A DNA stretch of 64,000 nucleotides from Gentiana macrophylla (GCA_026214975.1 CM047805.1:8084463-8148462), one strand, 5' to 3'; positions 33,710-44,582 are shown, counted from the stretch's first letter. Notes: generated by a model not told the origin, from the letters alone. Numbers and translations: made by a program.

Positions 33710-34909
33710 CTATTTCCCATCAACTGACAGGTTCCTGAGGTGCTTTTTTTTGTCAATCTTGCATCCAGCATAATCAGAATCTGAGTAGGATATAACTTTG
33801 AAGCTTCCTTCCTTGGAATACCATATCCCTACTCCCAAAGTCTCTTTTAGATATTTGAGAATTCTCTTTACTGCACTTAAATGACTTTCTTTAGGTTTAG
33901 ACTGAAATCTTGCACAAACACCTACAACAAAGGATATATCAGGTCTGCTGGCAGTTAGGTACATCAGACTGCCTATCATCCTTCTGTATAAGGTCTGATC
34001 AACATCTTTGCCTTTTTTATCTTCATCCAATCTGATGTTTGTACTCATAGGAGTTGAGTTCTTAGTGCTGTTTTCCATACCAAACTTCTTCAGTAACTCC
34101 TTGGTATACTTGGTTTGATGAATGAAGATTCCAACTTTCATCTGTTTGACTTGCAATCCCAAAAAGTAGTTCATTTCTCCCATCATACTCATTTGGAATT
34201 TACTCTTCATTAGATTTGCAAACTTTTCACAAAGTAAATCATTTTCATAACCAAATATTATGTCATCCACATAAATTTGTACCAGCAGGGTGCTATCCCC
34301 TTCACTGATTCTGAAAAGTGTCTTGTCAATGGTGCCTTTTGTAAAACCATTGTCCACCAAGAATTGAGATAGAGTCTCATACCATGCTCTTGGTGCTTGT
34401 TTCAATCCATAGAGTGCTTTGTTGAGTCTATACACTTTATCTTCTTGATCTTTAACTTCAAATCCAGGAGGTTGCTGAACATACACTTCCTCCTCTAGAA
34501 TGCCATTAAAAAATGCACTCTTGACATCCATTTGATATACTTTGAAGTTCTTATATGCAGCATGTGCCAAGAATAATCTGATAGCTTCCAATCTTGCAAC
34601 AGGTGCATATGTTTCATCAAAATCTATTCCTTCTGCTTGAGAATAGCCTTTTGCAACTAGTCTGGCCTTATTCCTTACAATGGTACCAGATTCATCAAGT
34701 TTATTTCTGTATACCCACTTAGTACCAATGATATTTGCATAACTTGGCCTTTCAACTAGTGTCCAAACTTGATTTATTTCAAATTCATTCAATTCCTCTT
34801 GCATAGCTATTATCCAATCTGGATCTGAAATTGCTTCTTCAACAACTTTAGGTTCCATTTGAGATAGAAAGCAAGTAAACATAGCTTCCAGTTGTCTTCT
34901 AGTCCTCAC
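33710..34909 (-). CDS. Copia reverse transcriptase (SIRE-2)
   Basis: A 399-residue frame covering the whole RVT_2 domain. Landmarks: [31 protein letters not shown] at about 81-111 (in two blocks), [10 protein letters not shown] at 127-136 with the first catalytic aspartate, [14 protein letters not shown] at 164-177, YVDDIIFG at 213-220 with the catalytic pair, and [10 protein letters not shown] followed by the start of RNase H (YSDSDYAG) near 375. The frame then shifts in a T-run. In Copia elements this is part of one gag-pol polyprotein cut by protease. The start methionine is only the first in the open frame, not a translation start. Confidence 0.93.
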   Translation of the reverse strand: MRTRRQLEAMFTCFLSQMEPKVVEEAISDPDWIIAMQEELNEFEINQVWTLVERPSYANIIGTKWVYRNKLDESGTIVRNKARLVAKGYSQAEGIDFDETYAPVARLEAIRLFLAHAAYKNFKVYQMDVKSAFFNGILEEEVYVQQPPGFEVKDQEDKVYRLNKALYGLKQAPRAWYETLSQFLVDNGFTKGTIDKTLFRISEGDSTLLVQIYVDDIIFGYENDLLCEKFANLMKSKFQMSMMGEMNYFLGLQVKQMKVGIFIHQTKYTKELLKKFGMENSTKNSTPMSTNIRLDEDKKGKDVDQTLYRRMIGSLMYLTASRPDISFVVGVCARFQSKPKESHLSAVKRILKYLKETLGVGIWYSKEGSFKVISYSDSDYAGCKIDKKKHLRNLSVDGK

Positions 34910-35092
34910 ACCTTGCTGTACATTGCCAATAACTTGTTCAGCAGGGTGATTCCTTAACCATTGTGGATTTTGGTTATTTTGATTTTCAGGAACATCATCT
35001 TGATAGGTCTGCTTGTAGCTTCTTCTATAGGGTTTCGGCAGATCCTTGAACTACTTCGATTGTTGCATCGATAACATTACCAAAGCAGGTGT

Positions 35093-36016
35093 TCAAGCAG
35101 GGCGATGATCGAAAACTTTTAAGTTATTGAATCTTTCCAAAACTCCAACACAATCTGGATCAGTGACTTGTTGATTCTCAGCAGGTTCACAATCTTCATC
35201 TTCCATACCAGTAAATTTAGGTTCATCAAACACAACATGGATTGTTTCTTCATGTTTCAGTGACCTCTTGTTCAGTACCCTGAATGCTCTACTGACTGAA
35301 GAATATCCCAAGAAAATTCCTTCATCTGATTTTGGTTGGAATGTTTTCAAATGTACCTTATGATTTTGGATAAAACATTTGCTTCCAAATGGATGGAAAT
35401 AGGATATGTTAGGTTTCCTTTCATTCCAAACCTCATAAGGTGTCTTCAACAGCTTCTTGTTTACTGAAGTTCTGTTTTGTGTATAGCATCTTTGTATTTC
35501 TTGCTTCACCCAATATCTTTCGTAGCAATGCTTCACAAATCATTGTTCTTCCTGCTTCCTTTAAAGTTCTGTTTCTCCTTTCAAAGAACCCCATTTTGTT
35601 TGAGGTGTACCAAAGAAAGCAGACAAGTTGATGTAGTACACCATTCATTCTCACAATATTCTCTTATAACTTTGTTGAGAAATTCAGTACCCTGATCTGA
35701 TCTTATCTTTATTACTGTTATAACTTTTCTCATTTTGTAATCTCTTCAAAAGATTAGGCATGCTTTGAAGTGTTTCACTTTTCCTGTTCATAAATATCAC
35801 CCAAGTGTACCTAGAGTAATCATCCAAAACCACCAAGGTGTACTTCTTTCCTGTTACACTTGTTGGAGTTATTGGTCCAAAAAGATCCATATGCATCAGC
35901 TCCAACACTCTATTAGTTGATTGTTTGGTCTTTGATTTGAAACTTGACTTTATCTGTTTACCTGTGACATGCATCACATATAGCATCGTTCTTGAATGTG
36001 ATCTCAGGTAAACCAA
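35093..36016 (-). pseudogene. Copia integrase, frame-shifted (SIRE-2)
   Basis: Three overlapping frames (35093-35536, 35433-35654, 35684-36016) together cover the catalytic core and C-terminal part. The first holds MDLFGPITPTSVTGKKY and VVLDDYSRYTWV; the D of MDLFGP is the first DDE residue. The second holds the FFERRNRTLKEAGRTM segment, carrying the glutamate region. The third holds the KTPYEVWNERKPN and GSKCFI region, with IFLGYSSVSRAFRV typical of the Copia integrase C-terminus. The second aspartate region (near 35690) sits at a frameshift. Confidence 0.8.
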
Positions 36017-36500
36017 TCACTAGCTTCTTCTTCACCAACCGATTGATATCATCAAAGTTTAAGTGATTCAACTTCTTGTGCCATAACCAATTGAGTTCGA
36101 TTTGGTATGCACAATCGAGCGAGTTTTCGGCTCGCGAGAGACCAATCAACAACATACATGTTCGTTGTCTTCACCCGCAAGTACAACTTGATCACCTCTT
36201 TCACTAATGACAATACGGTTGTCTTTGTCAAAAGTGACCTTGTATCCCTTGTCACGAAATTGTCCAATGCTCGGCAAGTTGTAGTCCACTCCTTCCACAT
36301 ATGCAACATTCTTGATTGTAAGTCCATTTCGATAAGTGTGCCATATCCTCTTGTATATCCAGTGTATTCTTGTTGCCAAAATTCACCCTTGGACCATCTT
36401 TTGCCACAAAGTTTGTTAGATAAAGTGCTTATTCTTTGTCATGTGTCCGAACATCCACTTTGTCAAAGTACCGCACACCCTACAAAACAAAGTTAATGCA
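35958..36500 (-). pseudogene. Protease end and GAG-pre-integrase zinc domain (SIRE-2)
   Basis: 35958-36155 encodes WHKKLNHLNFDDINRLVKK and CDACH, the H-x-H / C-x2-C zinc-binding region before Copia integrase. 36146-36379 carries KVTFDKDNRIVISERGDQVVLA, also usual there. At about 36440-36480 a piece reading SGCSDT corresponds to the protease active-site region of the family, but its first aspartate and the frame are lost. No continuous frame. Confidence 0.65.
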
Positions 36501-37720
36501 TTTTAGGTACCCAAACCTGTTTGGGTCCATAATGGTCAGTGGTAAGCATGACCCTTGGCATGTCTCCATAAGGTCTTCTCCTGAATGTGTCATACTTTGG
36601 TTCATACATGTATTCCACACATCCATAAGTTCTAACAGTAGGTTGTGTAGGAATCATATATGTTTTCTGGCCTTTTGGTTTATAATGCTGTTTGAAGTGA
36701 TTCTTGGTGTTAGAAGCATTAGCATAACCATTTGCTTGCTGTCTGTTAGAAACAGCCCTGTAGTATGGAGTCTGCTGAGGTCTTGTGTAAGTCCTCTGCT
36801 GATCCCATTGTCTAGGTTTTACCCTAGCAGTATAGTTATACTTACTGTTTCTAGCATTAGATGCAGGAATATTCCAATCATCATCAGTAGGGAACAGTCT
36901 ACCTTTCCCCCTGAGATAAGTATCCCTTGAATGATTAACATTTTTGGGTTTAGGATTCTTATCCTTGGAATATTTCTGTCTCTTACCCTTCTGTGGTCCA
37001 GCAGACTTGGTAGCAGTGCGCTATCGACAAAGCTTAGAAGGCACATCAGTCTTATTTTTAGATTTACTCTTTTTATTAGGAGCTGTTGACTTCCTTGACT
37101 TCTGATTTTGCTTCTTTGAAGCATTCTCATTGGGTTTAACTGCCTCGGCAACCTTCTCGGGAGTTGGATCTAGTGCGGTACAAACTTAGGACCAATTCGG
37201 AACTAGGTTCATAAACTTCTTCGGATCCACTCTTGTTAGATTGCCGAGTTCCAAATCCAAGCCTGTTCTATCCCCATAAGGCTTTCTGATTTGTATGCGA
37301 TGAGTGGAAGAAGATGTTTCAAAGAGATTCGAGAGGTCAGCTGGATGTTCAAAGCAGACTTATCTTGATTACGCCCAACATCTTTTCCTTACCTTTGAGA
37401 ACCCTCAATTCAGCTTTCAATCTTCCAACTTCCAATTCAAGAGCTTCTTTTCACTTTCACAATCTCATAACCAGTTGTATTATCCTCGATTGATTAAGGA
37501 TGGCATTCAAAGTCTCATTGTTGTCGAATTTCTAGGATTTGAACCACAAGTTGATTCACAATCACTTCCAAAGCGGAGTGTTGATAGATACAAATGTTGT
37601 ATACCTCCTCGCCATCCATATTGGCCATCAACGCATAATCCTCCATATCGACAACTTGATCTTGTGTCATCGATTCATTTCCTTTTCGATTCAACTTTAT
37701 ACCCTGATTCATCTTCAAAG
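36500..37720 (-). pseudogene. Gag-protease linker, degenerate (SIRE-2)
   Basis: About 1.2 kb between the gag knuckle and protease. One frame over 36560-36960 is Y/R/Q-rich (for example YGCVEYMYEPKYDTF and WDQQRTYTRPQQTPYYRA), a low-complexity linker as expected for SIRE-like elements with long gag. 37020-37700 is broken. The homologous stretch of SIRE-1 is 600-1800. Confidence 0.5.
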
Positions 37721-37915
37721 AACCATAGCCTTCTTGCCATGTCTTCTTTGTTGACTCTTGGTCTTCGATGAGTCCGGACAATCAGTCTAAAATGTCCAGG
37801 CTTCTTGCGGTTGAAGCAAAGATAATCGGGTTCCTTGCCTTGTTTTAACTCGGGATGATCGAGTTTGAAGTGTCCTGGTTTCTTGCAATGAAAGCACGAT
37901 AGTCATTATCTTTCT
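37720..37915 (-). pseudogene. Gag zinc knuckles, out of frame (SIRE-2)
   Basis: In the +1 frame relative to gag the minus strand reads CFHCKKPGHFKLDHPEL, a CCHC knuckle whose last cysteine is replaced by histidine. A second, degenerate knuckle follows with CFNRKKPGHF. In SIRE-1 the same first knuckle ends in D-C-P-E, so the change in SIRE-2 is secondary or an error. Confidence 0.7.
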
Positions 37916-38657
37916 TTGGTTCTTCTTTCCTTCTTTCAGTAGGCCTCTTTGTAAAATTTCTTGCAGTGGCCTTTCCAGTCTTCATCATCCTGATTTTCTT
38001 GCTCAGTAGGGAAATCTGTTCTTGCATCTCATCCAAAGATATCATCCTCATGCGTCCTCCTGATGTTTCTTCATGATGTGAAGCAGCCAATGCAGTGGTC
38101 TTTGGCTCTTCCTTTTTAGTCTCAGGTACAAGTTTTTTGCTAAATTCATAAGCCTTGAGATCTGAAAACAACTTGAAGGTGTCTTCTTCATGCAATTTTC
38201 TCATTTCTTCAATTGCAGTCACCTTCATCTTCCAAACATCTTTTGCAGGTAGAGCTTCCAAGATTTTGGTGTTTATTTCTTCTTTTGAATAACTTACACT
38301 CAGCAGAGTAAGTTCATCCAGGATTGCATTGAATCTTGACTCCATTTGCTCAATGGTTTCATTTGGAAGCATCTTGAACTTTTGAAACCTCTTTCTGGCC
38401 ACACTGATTTTGTTTTTCTTTATTGCATCAGTGCCTTCACAGATCAAGTGAATTTTGTCCCAAAGTTCCTTTGCAGTTTTGCAATCTTTAACCTTCATGT
38501 ACATATTGCTATCCAAGGTTCTGTAAATGATATCAATAGCAATGTCGTTGAGGTTTGCTCTTTTTCTGTCTTCTGCATTCCATTCTCTTTTTGGTTTAGG
38601 AATGTACTCGGTTGTGTCACCCATCATTCTCGCCTTTGTAATCTCCAAAGGGTCCAT
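37845..38657 (-). CDS. Copia gag (UBN2-type) (SIRE-2)
   Basis: A 270-residue frame with the Copia gag domain: IYRTLDSNMYMKVKDCKTAKELWDKI at about 44-69, KFKMLPNETIEQMESRF at about 92-108, and LSVSYSKEEINTKILEALP at about 117-135, then the EEMRKLHEEDTFKLF helix and a basic C-terminal part. The first methionine is internal: the sequence upstream to about 38790 encodes FDEYKRRMRAYLVATHDEMMDVL in a different frame, the true N-terminal part. The frame also shifts into the zinc knuckle at the end. It forms the element's particle. Confidence 0.88.
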   Translation of the reverse strand: MDPLEITKARMMGDTTEYIPKPKREWNAEDRKRANLNDIAIDIIYRTLDSNMYMKVKDCKTAKELWDKIHLICEGTDAIKKNKISVARKRFQKFKMLPNETIEQMESRFNAILDELTLLSVSYSKEEINTKILEALPAKDVWKMKVTAIEEMRKLHEEDTFKLFSDLKAYEFSKKLVPETKKEEPKTTALAASHHEETSGGRMRMISLDEMQEQISLLSKKIRMMKTGKATARNFTKRPTERRKEEPKKDNDYRAFIARNQDTSNSIIPS

Positions 38658-38873
38658 CGCTTAGTACATCCATCATCTCATCATGAGTTGCGACAAGATA
38701 AGCTCGCATTCGACGTTTATACTCATCAAATCTATCAAGAGAACACATCAAAGATAGTTCTAGCATACCGAGTGTTGTCCATGATGCAAGTCTTTGAAAA
38801 TCAAGAACTTGAAAGAAAGTTTTAAAGAATTTTCACAAGCACAACAAGTAGGATTACTTGAATGTAAGCCACG

Positions 38874-38885
38874 CCTCCGATACCA
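38874..38885 (-). other. Primer-binding site, initiator tRNA-Met type (SIRE-2)
   Basis: TGGTATCGGAGG on the minus strand two bases from the 5' LTR. It resembles TGGTATCAGAGC with two or three differences. SIRE-1 has a better match. Confidence 0.7.
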
Positions 38886-38887
38886 AT

Positions 38888-40591
38888 TGTTGGTCCCTTG
38901 AAAAGGCTTTGGTTAAGTTTAGAGGGGGGAATAAACTTAACACTTAAAACTTTGGAGTTAACAATTTACGCAACTTCAAATTTCTTTGATGTTTCAGAGT
39001 CTCTTTGAGACCTCATTAGCATCTTTGATAAAACAGAGTTCATCGACAGCTTTAGTTTGCTTGAATTTGTGCAAATGGAATTATATCAAAATTAAGCCTT
39101 AGTACTTGTTGTTAAATATGATACTAAGTATTAGATACTCGATGAGTGCAAGTGTGTGATTTCGGTTGCTAGATTCAATGAGGTTGATGAATGAAATAAA
39201 CTAAGTGCGTAAAGTAAATCTTTGAAAGTAAGTAGGCGAGATTTTATAGTTGTTCCAGTGTGGCGTAATCTGTCTACCCACTCTTCTCCTGTGATGTTGG
39301 AGGAAATTCACTAGAGATCTTTGATGTAGATGTTACAAAGATTCCTAAGTTGTTTGTCCTTCACCAATAACTATGGCTTCACAAACTGGCCGGGAGCAGT
39401 AGGATTGTTTGCTCCTGAGTCTTCCACTGGTCCTTGAAGGGTAGGATTGCCTCTTCACCAGCTCCACCACAAACAACAGTCTTTCACACCCAACAGATGC
39501 TTCACTGTCTTCAGCAGGTTCTTTATGAAATAAAGATTGAATCAAGTAAATGATTCGATTCTGCAAAGACTTGATTAGGATGATGTAATCAGCAGCTTGC
39601 AGTCTTCAAGTGTGTAGTCTTGATGCAGCTTGAATACAGAATGCACTTGAAGAAATTTACTAGATCAGCAACTTTATGCTCAAAGAAGTTCAAAGCAGGT
39701 GTTTTTCATTTCAAGATATTAACACTTAAAGTTTATCCAAAATTCATCATCTTTTTCTGAGTTGAAAGTCTTCTATTTATAGGCAAGAATGCATGTGACT
39801 TATATTTGAAATTCAAATGTAATCGTTCCTTGTTTTTGTCCCATCTGATTAGCATTCAGTCACTATTCATAGGACTCGACAATCGCCGAAATTCCTTTTT
39901 GACAATGCGATCATCCCACCTTTGACTTGTGTCCATTGGATAAAGTCCTGAATCATCCCAACGTTCTTTTAATCCTAACCATTGATTTGTTTGATCAAAT
40001 CAGAGGTAGTTGGCTGTCCTTATCCATGTAATCTTCAAAAATAATCTTGAATTAATCGAGGTATATATCAGCAGGTTCATCAGGCTGCTGAAGTTACAAT
40101 CAGTCTGCTGATCATGATATTTCTGTGTATAAAATACAATGCAGCTGATTCCTTTTATCTAACTTTTAATTGTGAAGTTAGATTACACCATTTTAAATAT
40201 AACTAAGTTCCAAACATCATCCAACTTATGAAACTTTCCTTCTACACAAGGTATATGTAATCAGTTTAGGTCATCACAGACTTGCCTAAATTCTGATTCC
40301 ATATCCTTGACTTTAATTACTAACTTTGATCCCTTAGCCTTCAGAATCGAGTTTGAACCTCACCTTTCAGTCTTGATCTTGAAGAGGTTCCTGACTAGTC
40401 TCTTGACCTATCTACCCTCTTGACTGAACACTGCATCATTGATACAATTCAAATGACCATTCTGATGCTTGTTTGATCAAACCTAATTGTGAATCAAACC
40501 CTAATAAACCTATACATTTGATCTAGACATCTTTTTGCCTTTGCACTATAACAGCTAGTATGGCACTCATCATCAAAACTAAAAATAAGTC

Positions 40592-40596
<5 letters not shown>
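38888..40596 (-). repeat. 5' LTR of SIRE-2
   Basis: 1709 bp, element-sense start TGTTGGACTTATTTTTAG. TATA box at 39774-39781 (minus). It retains CTGCTG/CAGCAG words at 40071-40150 that are altered in the 3' LTR. Flanked by TATAT. The apparent frame at 39345-39566 is LTR. Confidence 0.93.
39774..39781 (-). promoter_or_regulatory. LTR TATA box (SIRE-2 5' LTR)
   Basis: TATAAATA followed by GAAGACTT in element sense. Same place in 27724-27731, 3859-3866 and, on the plus strand, 62918-62925. Likely promoter for SIRE-2 RNA. Confidence 0.65.

Positions 40597-40671
<75 letters not shown>
40597..40671. repeat. (TA)n microsatellite, SIRE-2 insertion site
   Basis: About 75 bp of uninterrupted TA. TATATATAT also precedes the element on the left, so SIRE-2 landed in the TA run. 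Frames encoding Tyr-Ile repeats here are not genes. Confidence 0.95.
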
Positions 40672-40673
<2 letters not shown>

Positions 40674-40833
40674 CATTTTTGAAAATACATAAGGTATTGC
40701 TCTAATGGTAAGCGATCAAGTATAACTTGATAGGTAACCATGGTTCGATTCTTGTCAAAGGCAAAAACAATATATATATTTTTTCGGTTAGCCCTTTTTT
40801 ATAAAGGCCTAAAATAATATTTGGCCCCTAGCC
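40672..40833. mobile_element. hAT-like or SINE-like fragment, right part
   Basis: Continuation of 26741-26846 after SIRE-2. It contains TAATGGTAAGCG near 40703 and GGTTCGATTC at 40742-40751, spaced like RNA polymerase III A and B boxes. It ends in TTGGCCCCTAG, GC-rich like the left terminus. Either a non-autonomous hAT-like repeat with a tRNA-like part or a SINE remnant inside one. Not a functional tRNA: no cloverleaf can be drawn. Confidence 0.35.
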
Positions 40834-40857
40834 TAAATATGGACATGTATATTGCTT

Positions 40858-41121
40858 GTAATGTGCAAGTATCGTAGATTTTATGCGTTAATGTGCAAGT
40901 ATTATGTATTTGGCATGGAAATTTTCAAGTATGAAGGATTTTGTCTGGAAATGTGCAAGTACGTGTATTCAGCATGTAAATTTGCAAGTATTATGGATTT
41001 TGCGTGGAATGTGGAAGTGTCATGTATTTTTCATGGAAATATGCAAGTATATTGTATTTTGCATGGAAATATGCAAGAATCGTGGTTTTCTATGAATATG
41101 TGCATGTATAGTGTATTTTGC
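40858..41121. repeat. 30-bp minisatellite, right block
   Basis: About nine copies of the same 30-bp unit as at 26533-26740, more divergent here. The open frame 40852-41139 is a by-product of the period. Confidence 0.85.
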
Positions 41122-42240
41122 ATAAATTATTTATTGTGATGGGTCCCAACCAAATCAGGTGTTGATTGTGTTGCGTAGGATGTTGTGGTAAAATGAGTAG
41201 TGGATGTATCACTATTCTTTGAATAATGATAAAGACACGACCATTGTGTCATAACGTAGTGGGTTTTGACACAATGGTTGTACTCTGTGATTTTTTTTTT
41301 CTTTGAAAGAAATATTACGGTCAAGTCAGTATAAGAAAACTGAACCGTCCAGTTTCCTGTTGGATCAATATTAAAATAATTAAGACCATTGGATTGATAT
41401 AATCAGGGGCATCGTATATACGTAAACCTATTTAAGAGAGCTACTAAATTTAAAAGGGCTGAAAATAAACAAAGTAGAATCCAATAATTGTAACTTGCAC
41501 AGATTTCTTCCATGCAATAGATCAAACAACATGAAGAAAATAACAATAGTTATAAACAATGTATACTTGCAGTACAAGTAAGGACTGATTTGCAATTAAG
41601 GATAATATGTGAGTTAAAAAGAATTTAAAAGATGGGAGTAATTTTAGAGGAAATAACCCCCCACCATGTGAAGAAGTTTTCAGATTTTTTTGAAAAGAGT
41701 TCCTGCAAACTTTTGAGAGCAAGTAAAGAGCCATAGGAGGTTTTCCCCAAATTCTCACAAGTTACTACTTCGTTTTCAGATTCAAGTAGGGCAAAGATAT
41801 CGTGAGAAGACAATGATTGTATTGATACTAAGATTTCCAGATTTTATCAAGGTATGAAAATAGCCCTAATTTTGGATTCATCAAGTTTTGATCATGTTTG
41901 GCTAAAGAAAGTTGTGTAATTCGTAGTTCCTTATGGTTAGAAACCTTAATCCTAACTAGTTCTTGAATTGATTGTGGATTAAATAGGTTTTTGTTGGAGT
42001 TGAAGGTCTTGCTGCAGATTTTCTGCAAGTTGCTTTGGTTTTGTGCTTTGATTAAGTTAGAAAATCTTCTCTATTGCTTTGATTATGATTTGGTAGAGTT
42101 AAGGCTTGATGTTGGAAGTATATGATGTTATTTTCATGTATAAGTGTTACCTTGTTAGTATATGATGTTATATGTTGTTGAAGTGGCACTTTTCTGCTGT
42201 TTTGATGAGTATATGGTTGAAGAACATGTTTGGAAGTGGT
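41122..42240. other. Unassigned AT-rich DNA
   Basis: No gene, tRNA or repeat boundary recognised. The latter half may be part of the LTR described next, whose left end I could not locate. Short minus frames at 41522-42267 show no domain. Confidence 0.4.
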
Positions 42241-43703
42241 AAGGATCCGATAAAGTGCAGAAAACAATGTTTTTGGGGTTTACTGTGCTTGGTGCGGGCG
42301 CACCAAGGCTAGTGCGGACGCACTGGAAGAGCAGGAGGTCCAATTTTACATTCACAGGCTTGGTGCGAGTGCACCGTAACCCGATCTTGGCGCATTGAAG
42401 CGGTAAGCGCACCGACAAATCGAAAGTTCGATTTTACATTCAGAGGCTTGGTACGAGAGCACCAGAATCTAGTGCAGGCGCACTGCCTTTTTTGTTGTGT
42501 TTGAGCGGTTTTGAGCCCCGAGTCTAGTTTTAAATGTGGTTTTTTGACCTAATAACATTAAATGAACGTGAATAAGCCTCGATTAAGCTTCTGATGAATT
42601 TTGTTCTGGCACCGGATGTACTCTTCCATAGAGTTGAAGTTCGGGACCGTCGGAAGGGAATGAGGGTCTTGTGCTTTGATGAATTAGCATTTATCAATGT
42701 CTGTGTATGTGCCTAGGGTGTTCTGTCTAGATTCTAAGTGAGGGAGTAGAGATGTTAGGTGAGCTCCTACCTTGAAAACACTTAGGTGACTAGTAAATGA
42801 CTAATAAAATTACATAAGTGTGTAGTAAAAGACTAAACATCGTAAGATTCTTGTTAAGGCACTTGGCTATATCGCGATGTGTGGGCGGTCAGATAAAGTG
42901 AATAGCTCTACTGGCCTGTAAACGGCTAAATGGTAGAGGGACTTTGCCGAACGTGTACACTATCGGGTCTTAACCCGTGGCAATTGGTGTGATCCACTAA
43001 TATGTTGTAAACTATACCTCGTGATGGGTAGCATCACGCGTAGTGCCTTTGAATGACAGTGTAACAAAATTGAGTTAAGTTAGAAACTTTTAGTCACAAC
43101 ATGTTGATGAGCATGAAGTGAACCCTTGAATGGATTCGGTTTCTTATACATAACTTAATGATTAATTAAAACCCTTTATGAAATCTAATTAATGCAATAG
43201 CTTCTGTTTCTTGCTAAGTACCTTTGTACTTAACCTCAAATGAATGTTTGTTTGTGTTTGGGGTTGAGAAGATGAACATGTGGAACAGGAGTTCGGTGAG
43301 GACTTCGAGGATGATGTTTGATGACTTGTCATGCTATGCTTTTATCATGCTTTGTTACTACTAAACTATGTAATGTATTATGTTGCACTTTACTTTTCAA
43401 GACATGTTGTACTTTCATTTGAAAAACTTGTTAGACGAGATGTTTTAGTTTCTTTCTTTAAGAATTCGTACTGTTGTAAGACTTATGTATCGTTGTTGTA
43501 AGATATTCTTCTATCTTAGTATGTTGTGTTTCTACTTTTATCTATAAAAAAAAAATATACACCCGAGTCTTTTAGCTTCCGTAAATGTGAAACTCGAAAC
43601 GATGTAGTCGAGGCTTATGTATAATATAGAATTTATTTTATATTATACGTGTTGAACGTTCTATTTCTGGGTAAGGACCCGGTATCCGGAAACGGGCGTT
43701 ACA
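42240..43703. repeat. Chromovirus-like solo LTR (left end not located)
   Basis: The right end at 43694-43703 reads GGGCGTTACA, and on the minus strand TGTAACGCCC, the usual terminus of plant chromovirus (Tekay/Del-like) LTRs. Upstream lie a purine-rich AAAAAAAAATATACACCCGAG stretch and sequence style typical of such LTRs. A cluster of palindromic words occurs at 42288-42485. The flank is TACAT at 43704-43708. I did not find its partner on the left, so the insertion is not proven. Confidence 0.45.
42288..42485. repeat. Palindromic word cluster (GGTGCG..CGCACC type)
   Basis: CTTGGTGCGGGCGCACCAAG at 42288-42307 has 9-bp perfect arms around GG. AGTGCGGACGCACT follows at once, then variants such as TTGGTGCGAGTGCACC, GGTACGAGAGCACC and AGTGCAGGCGCACT. 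Confidence 0.85.
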
Positions 43704-44080
43704 TACATCTTTTGAACTTCATCTTTGCCGATCTTTTGAAGTTTCCATGGATAATCACCTTCAATTATTATTATTAATTTTCTTTTGTAAGCTAGGGAAT
43801 CAATCGGTACATGAAAAAAAAATTGGATTGCCAATCTGTTGTTAACCGGTGGTGTTAACTTGAAGGATCCATTCATCTGTGTAATCCTTTTTTACATCCT
43901 ATGTTCTTGGGAATTTGAAGATGATTAACCATAATAATGAAGATGATGAACTGTTATGTTGAAGAAGATGAACACAGTTTAATTTGACCTTTTTTACTCC
44001 CAGTATTTACGTAGTAGATGATTAATCAGTGAAGTCTCGATTCCAATTGTTTGACGTGTTTATGCGTTTTTTTCGAAATA

Positions 44081-44088
<8 letters not shown>
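43704..44088. other. Unassigned DNA
   Basis: A minus-strand frame (43661-43876) crosses the LTR boundary and shows no domain. Nothing else seen. Confidence 0.4.

Positions 44089-44150
<62 letters not shown>
44089..44150. repeat. (TA)n microsatellite
   Basis: About 62 bp of AT dinucleotide. The Tyr-Ile frame here is not a gene. Confidence 0.95.
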
Positions 44151-44157
<7 letters not shown>

Positions 44158-44428
44158 ATGTATTTAATTTTTTTAAGGAAAATTCATGAATTGCTTACAG
44201 GTTTAACAGCTTAAAATAATAGATTAGGTGTGTGCAAGTACGTTTAAGGGGTTGAAAAAAAATTAGATTTGGTGTGTTCAAGTACATATTGGTTAGTTAG
44301 GATGTACTAAAAAATTATCTAACGGATATAATTATTTATCACAAATTTATTGTTAACGGTCAAGATTAGAAACTGGATCACCCATTAAATTAATTTTGTT
44401 GTGATGATTCATGTATTTCTTAATAATA

Positions 44429-44460
44429 CTAGCAAAATGCACGTGCGTTGCACATGTTGG
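44429..44460 (-). mobile_element. Possible Helitron 3' terminus
   Basis: On the minus strand a GC-rich hairpin GTGCAACGCAC (44443-44453) is followed about 10 bases later by GCTAG, and the next base is T. This fits the Helitron rule of a 3' hairpin, CTRR end, and insertion between A and T. The element would extend right, to an end not identified before 45666. Confidence 0.35.
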
Positions 44461-44582
44461 TTGAATTGATATATTTAAATGAAAACTAACAACGTAATTT
44501 AACGTTATACATTGTTAAGTACATGTTTAACTAATAAAACAATAGTATAGTGAATAATGATAACCTTGTATAAGTTGATTGT

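Larger units (their letters stand above)
26847..40596 (-). mobile_element. SIRE-2: complete SIRE-like Copia retrotransposon
   Basis: A 13,750-bp element with LTRs 26847-28549 and 38888-40596 and TATAT on both sides (26842-26846, 40597-40601), inserted in a TA microsatellite. In element sense: 5' LTR, tRNA-Met type PBS, gag, protease, integrase, RT, RNase H (Copia order, with integrase before RT), a spacer, about 4 kb of additional reading frames in the envelope position, PPT, 3' LTR. Size and extra ORF fit the Sirevirus (SIRE/Maximus) group. Most genes are broken by short indels. RT has one long frame. Confidence 0.93.

Noticed and set aside
40494..40741. Tyr-Ile repeat protein frames over the TA run
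   Set aside because: They only translate a TA microsatellite; the same happens at 44029-44214.
40700..40760. tRNA gene
   Set aside because: B-box-like sequence is present but no acceptor stem or anticodon arm can be formed.
40852..41139. Repeat-protein gene on the minisatellite (also 26463-26905, both strands)
   Set aside because: A 30-bp period is a multiple of three, so open repeating frames arise by chance. Both strands are open and units are too variable to suggest coding selection.
41522..42418. Host gene exons on the minus strand
   Set aside because: Short frames with no domain, no splice pattern I could support, and sequence style of an LTR.
43661..43876. Minus-strand protein of 71 residues
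   Set aside because: Crosses the LTR end at 43703 and resembles nothing; likely chance.
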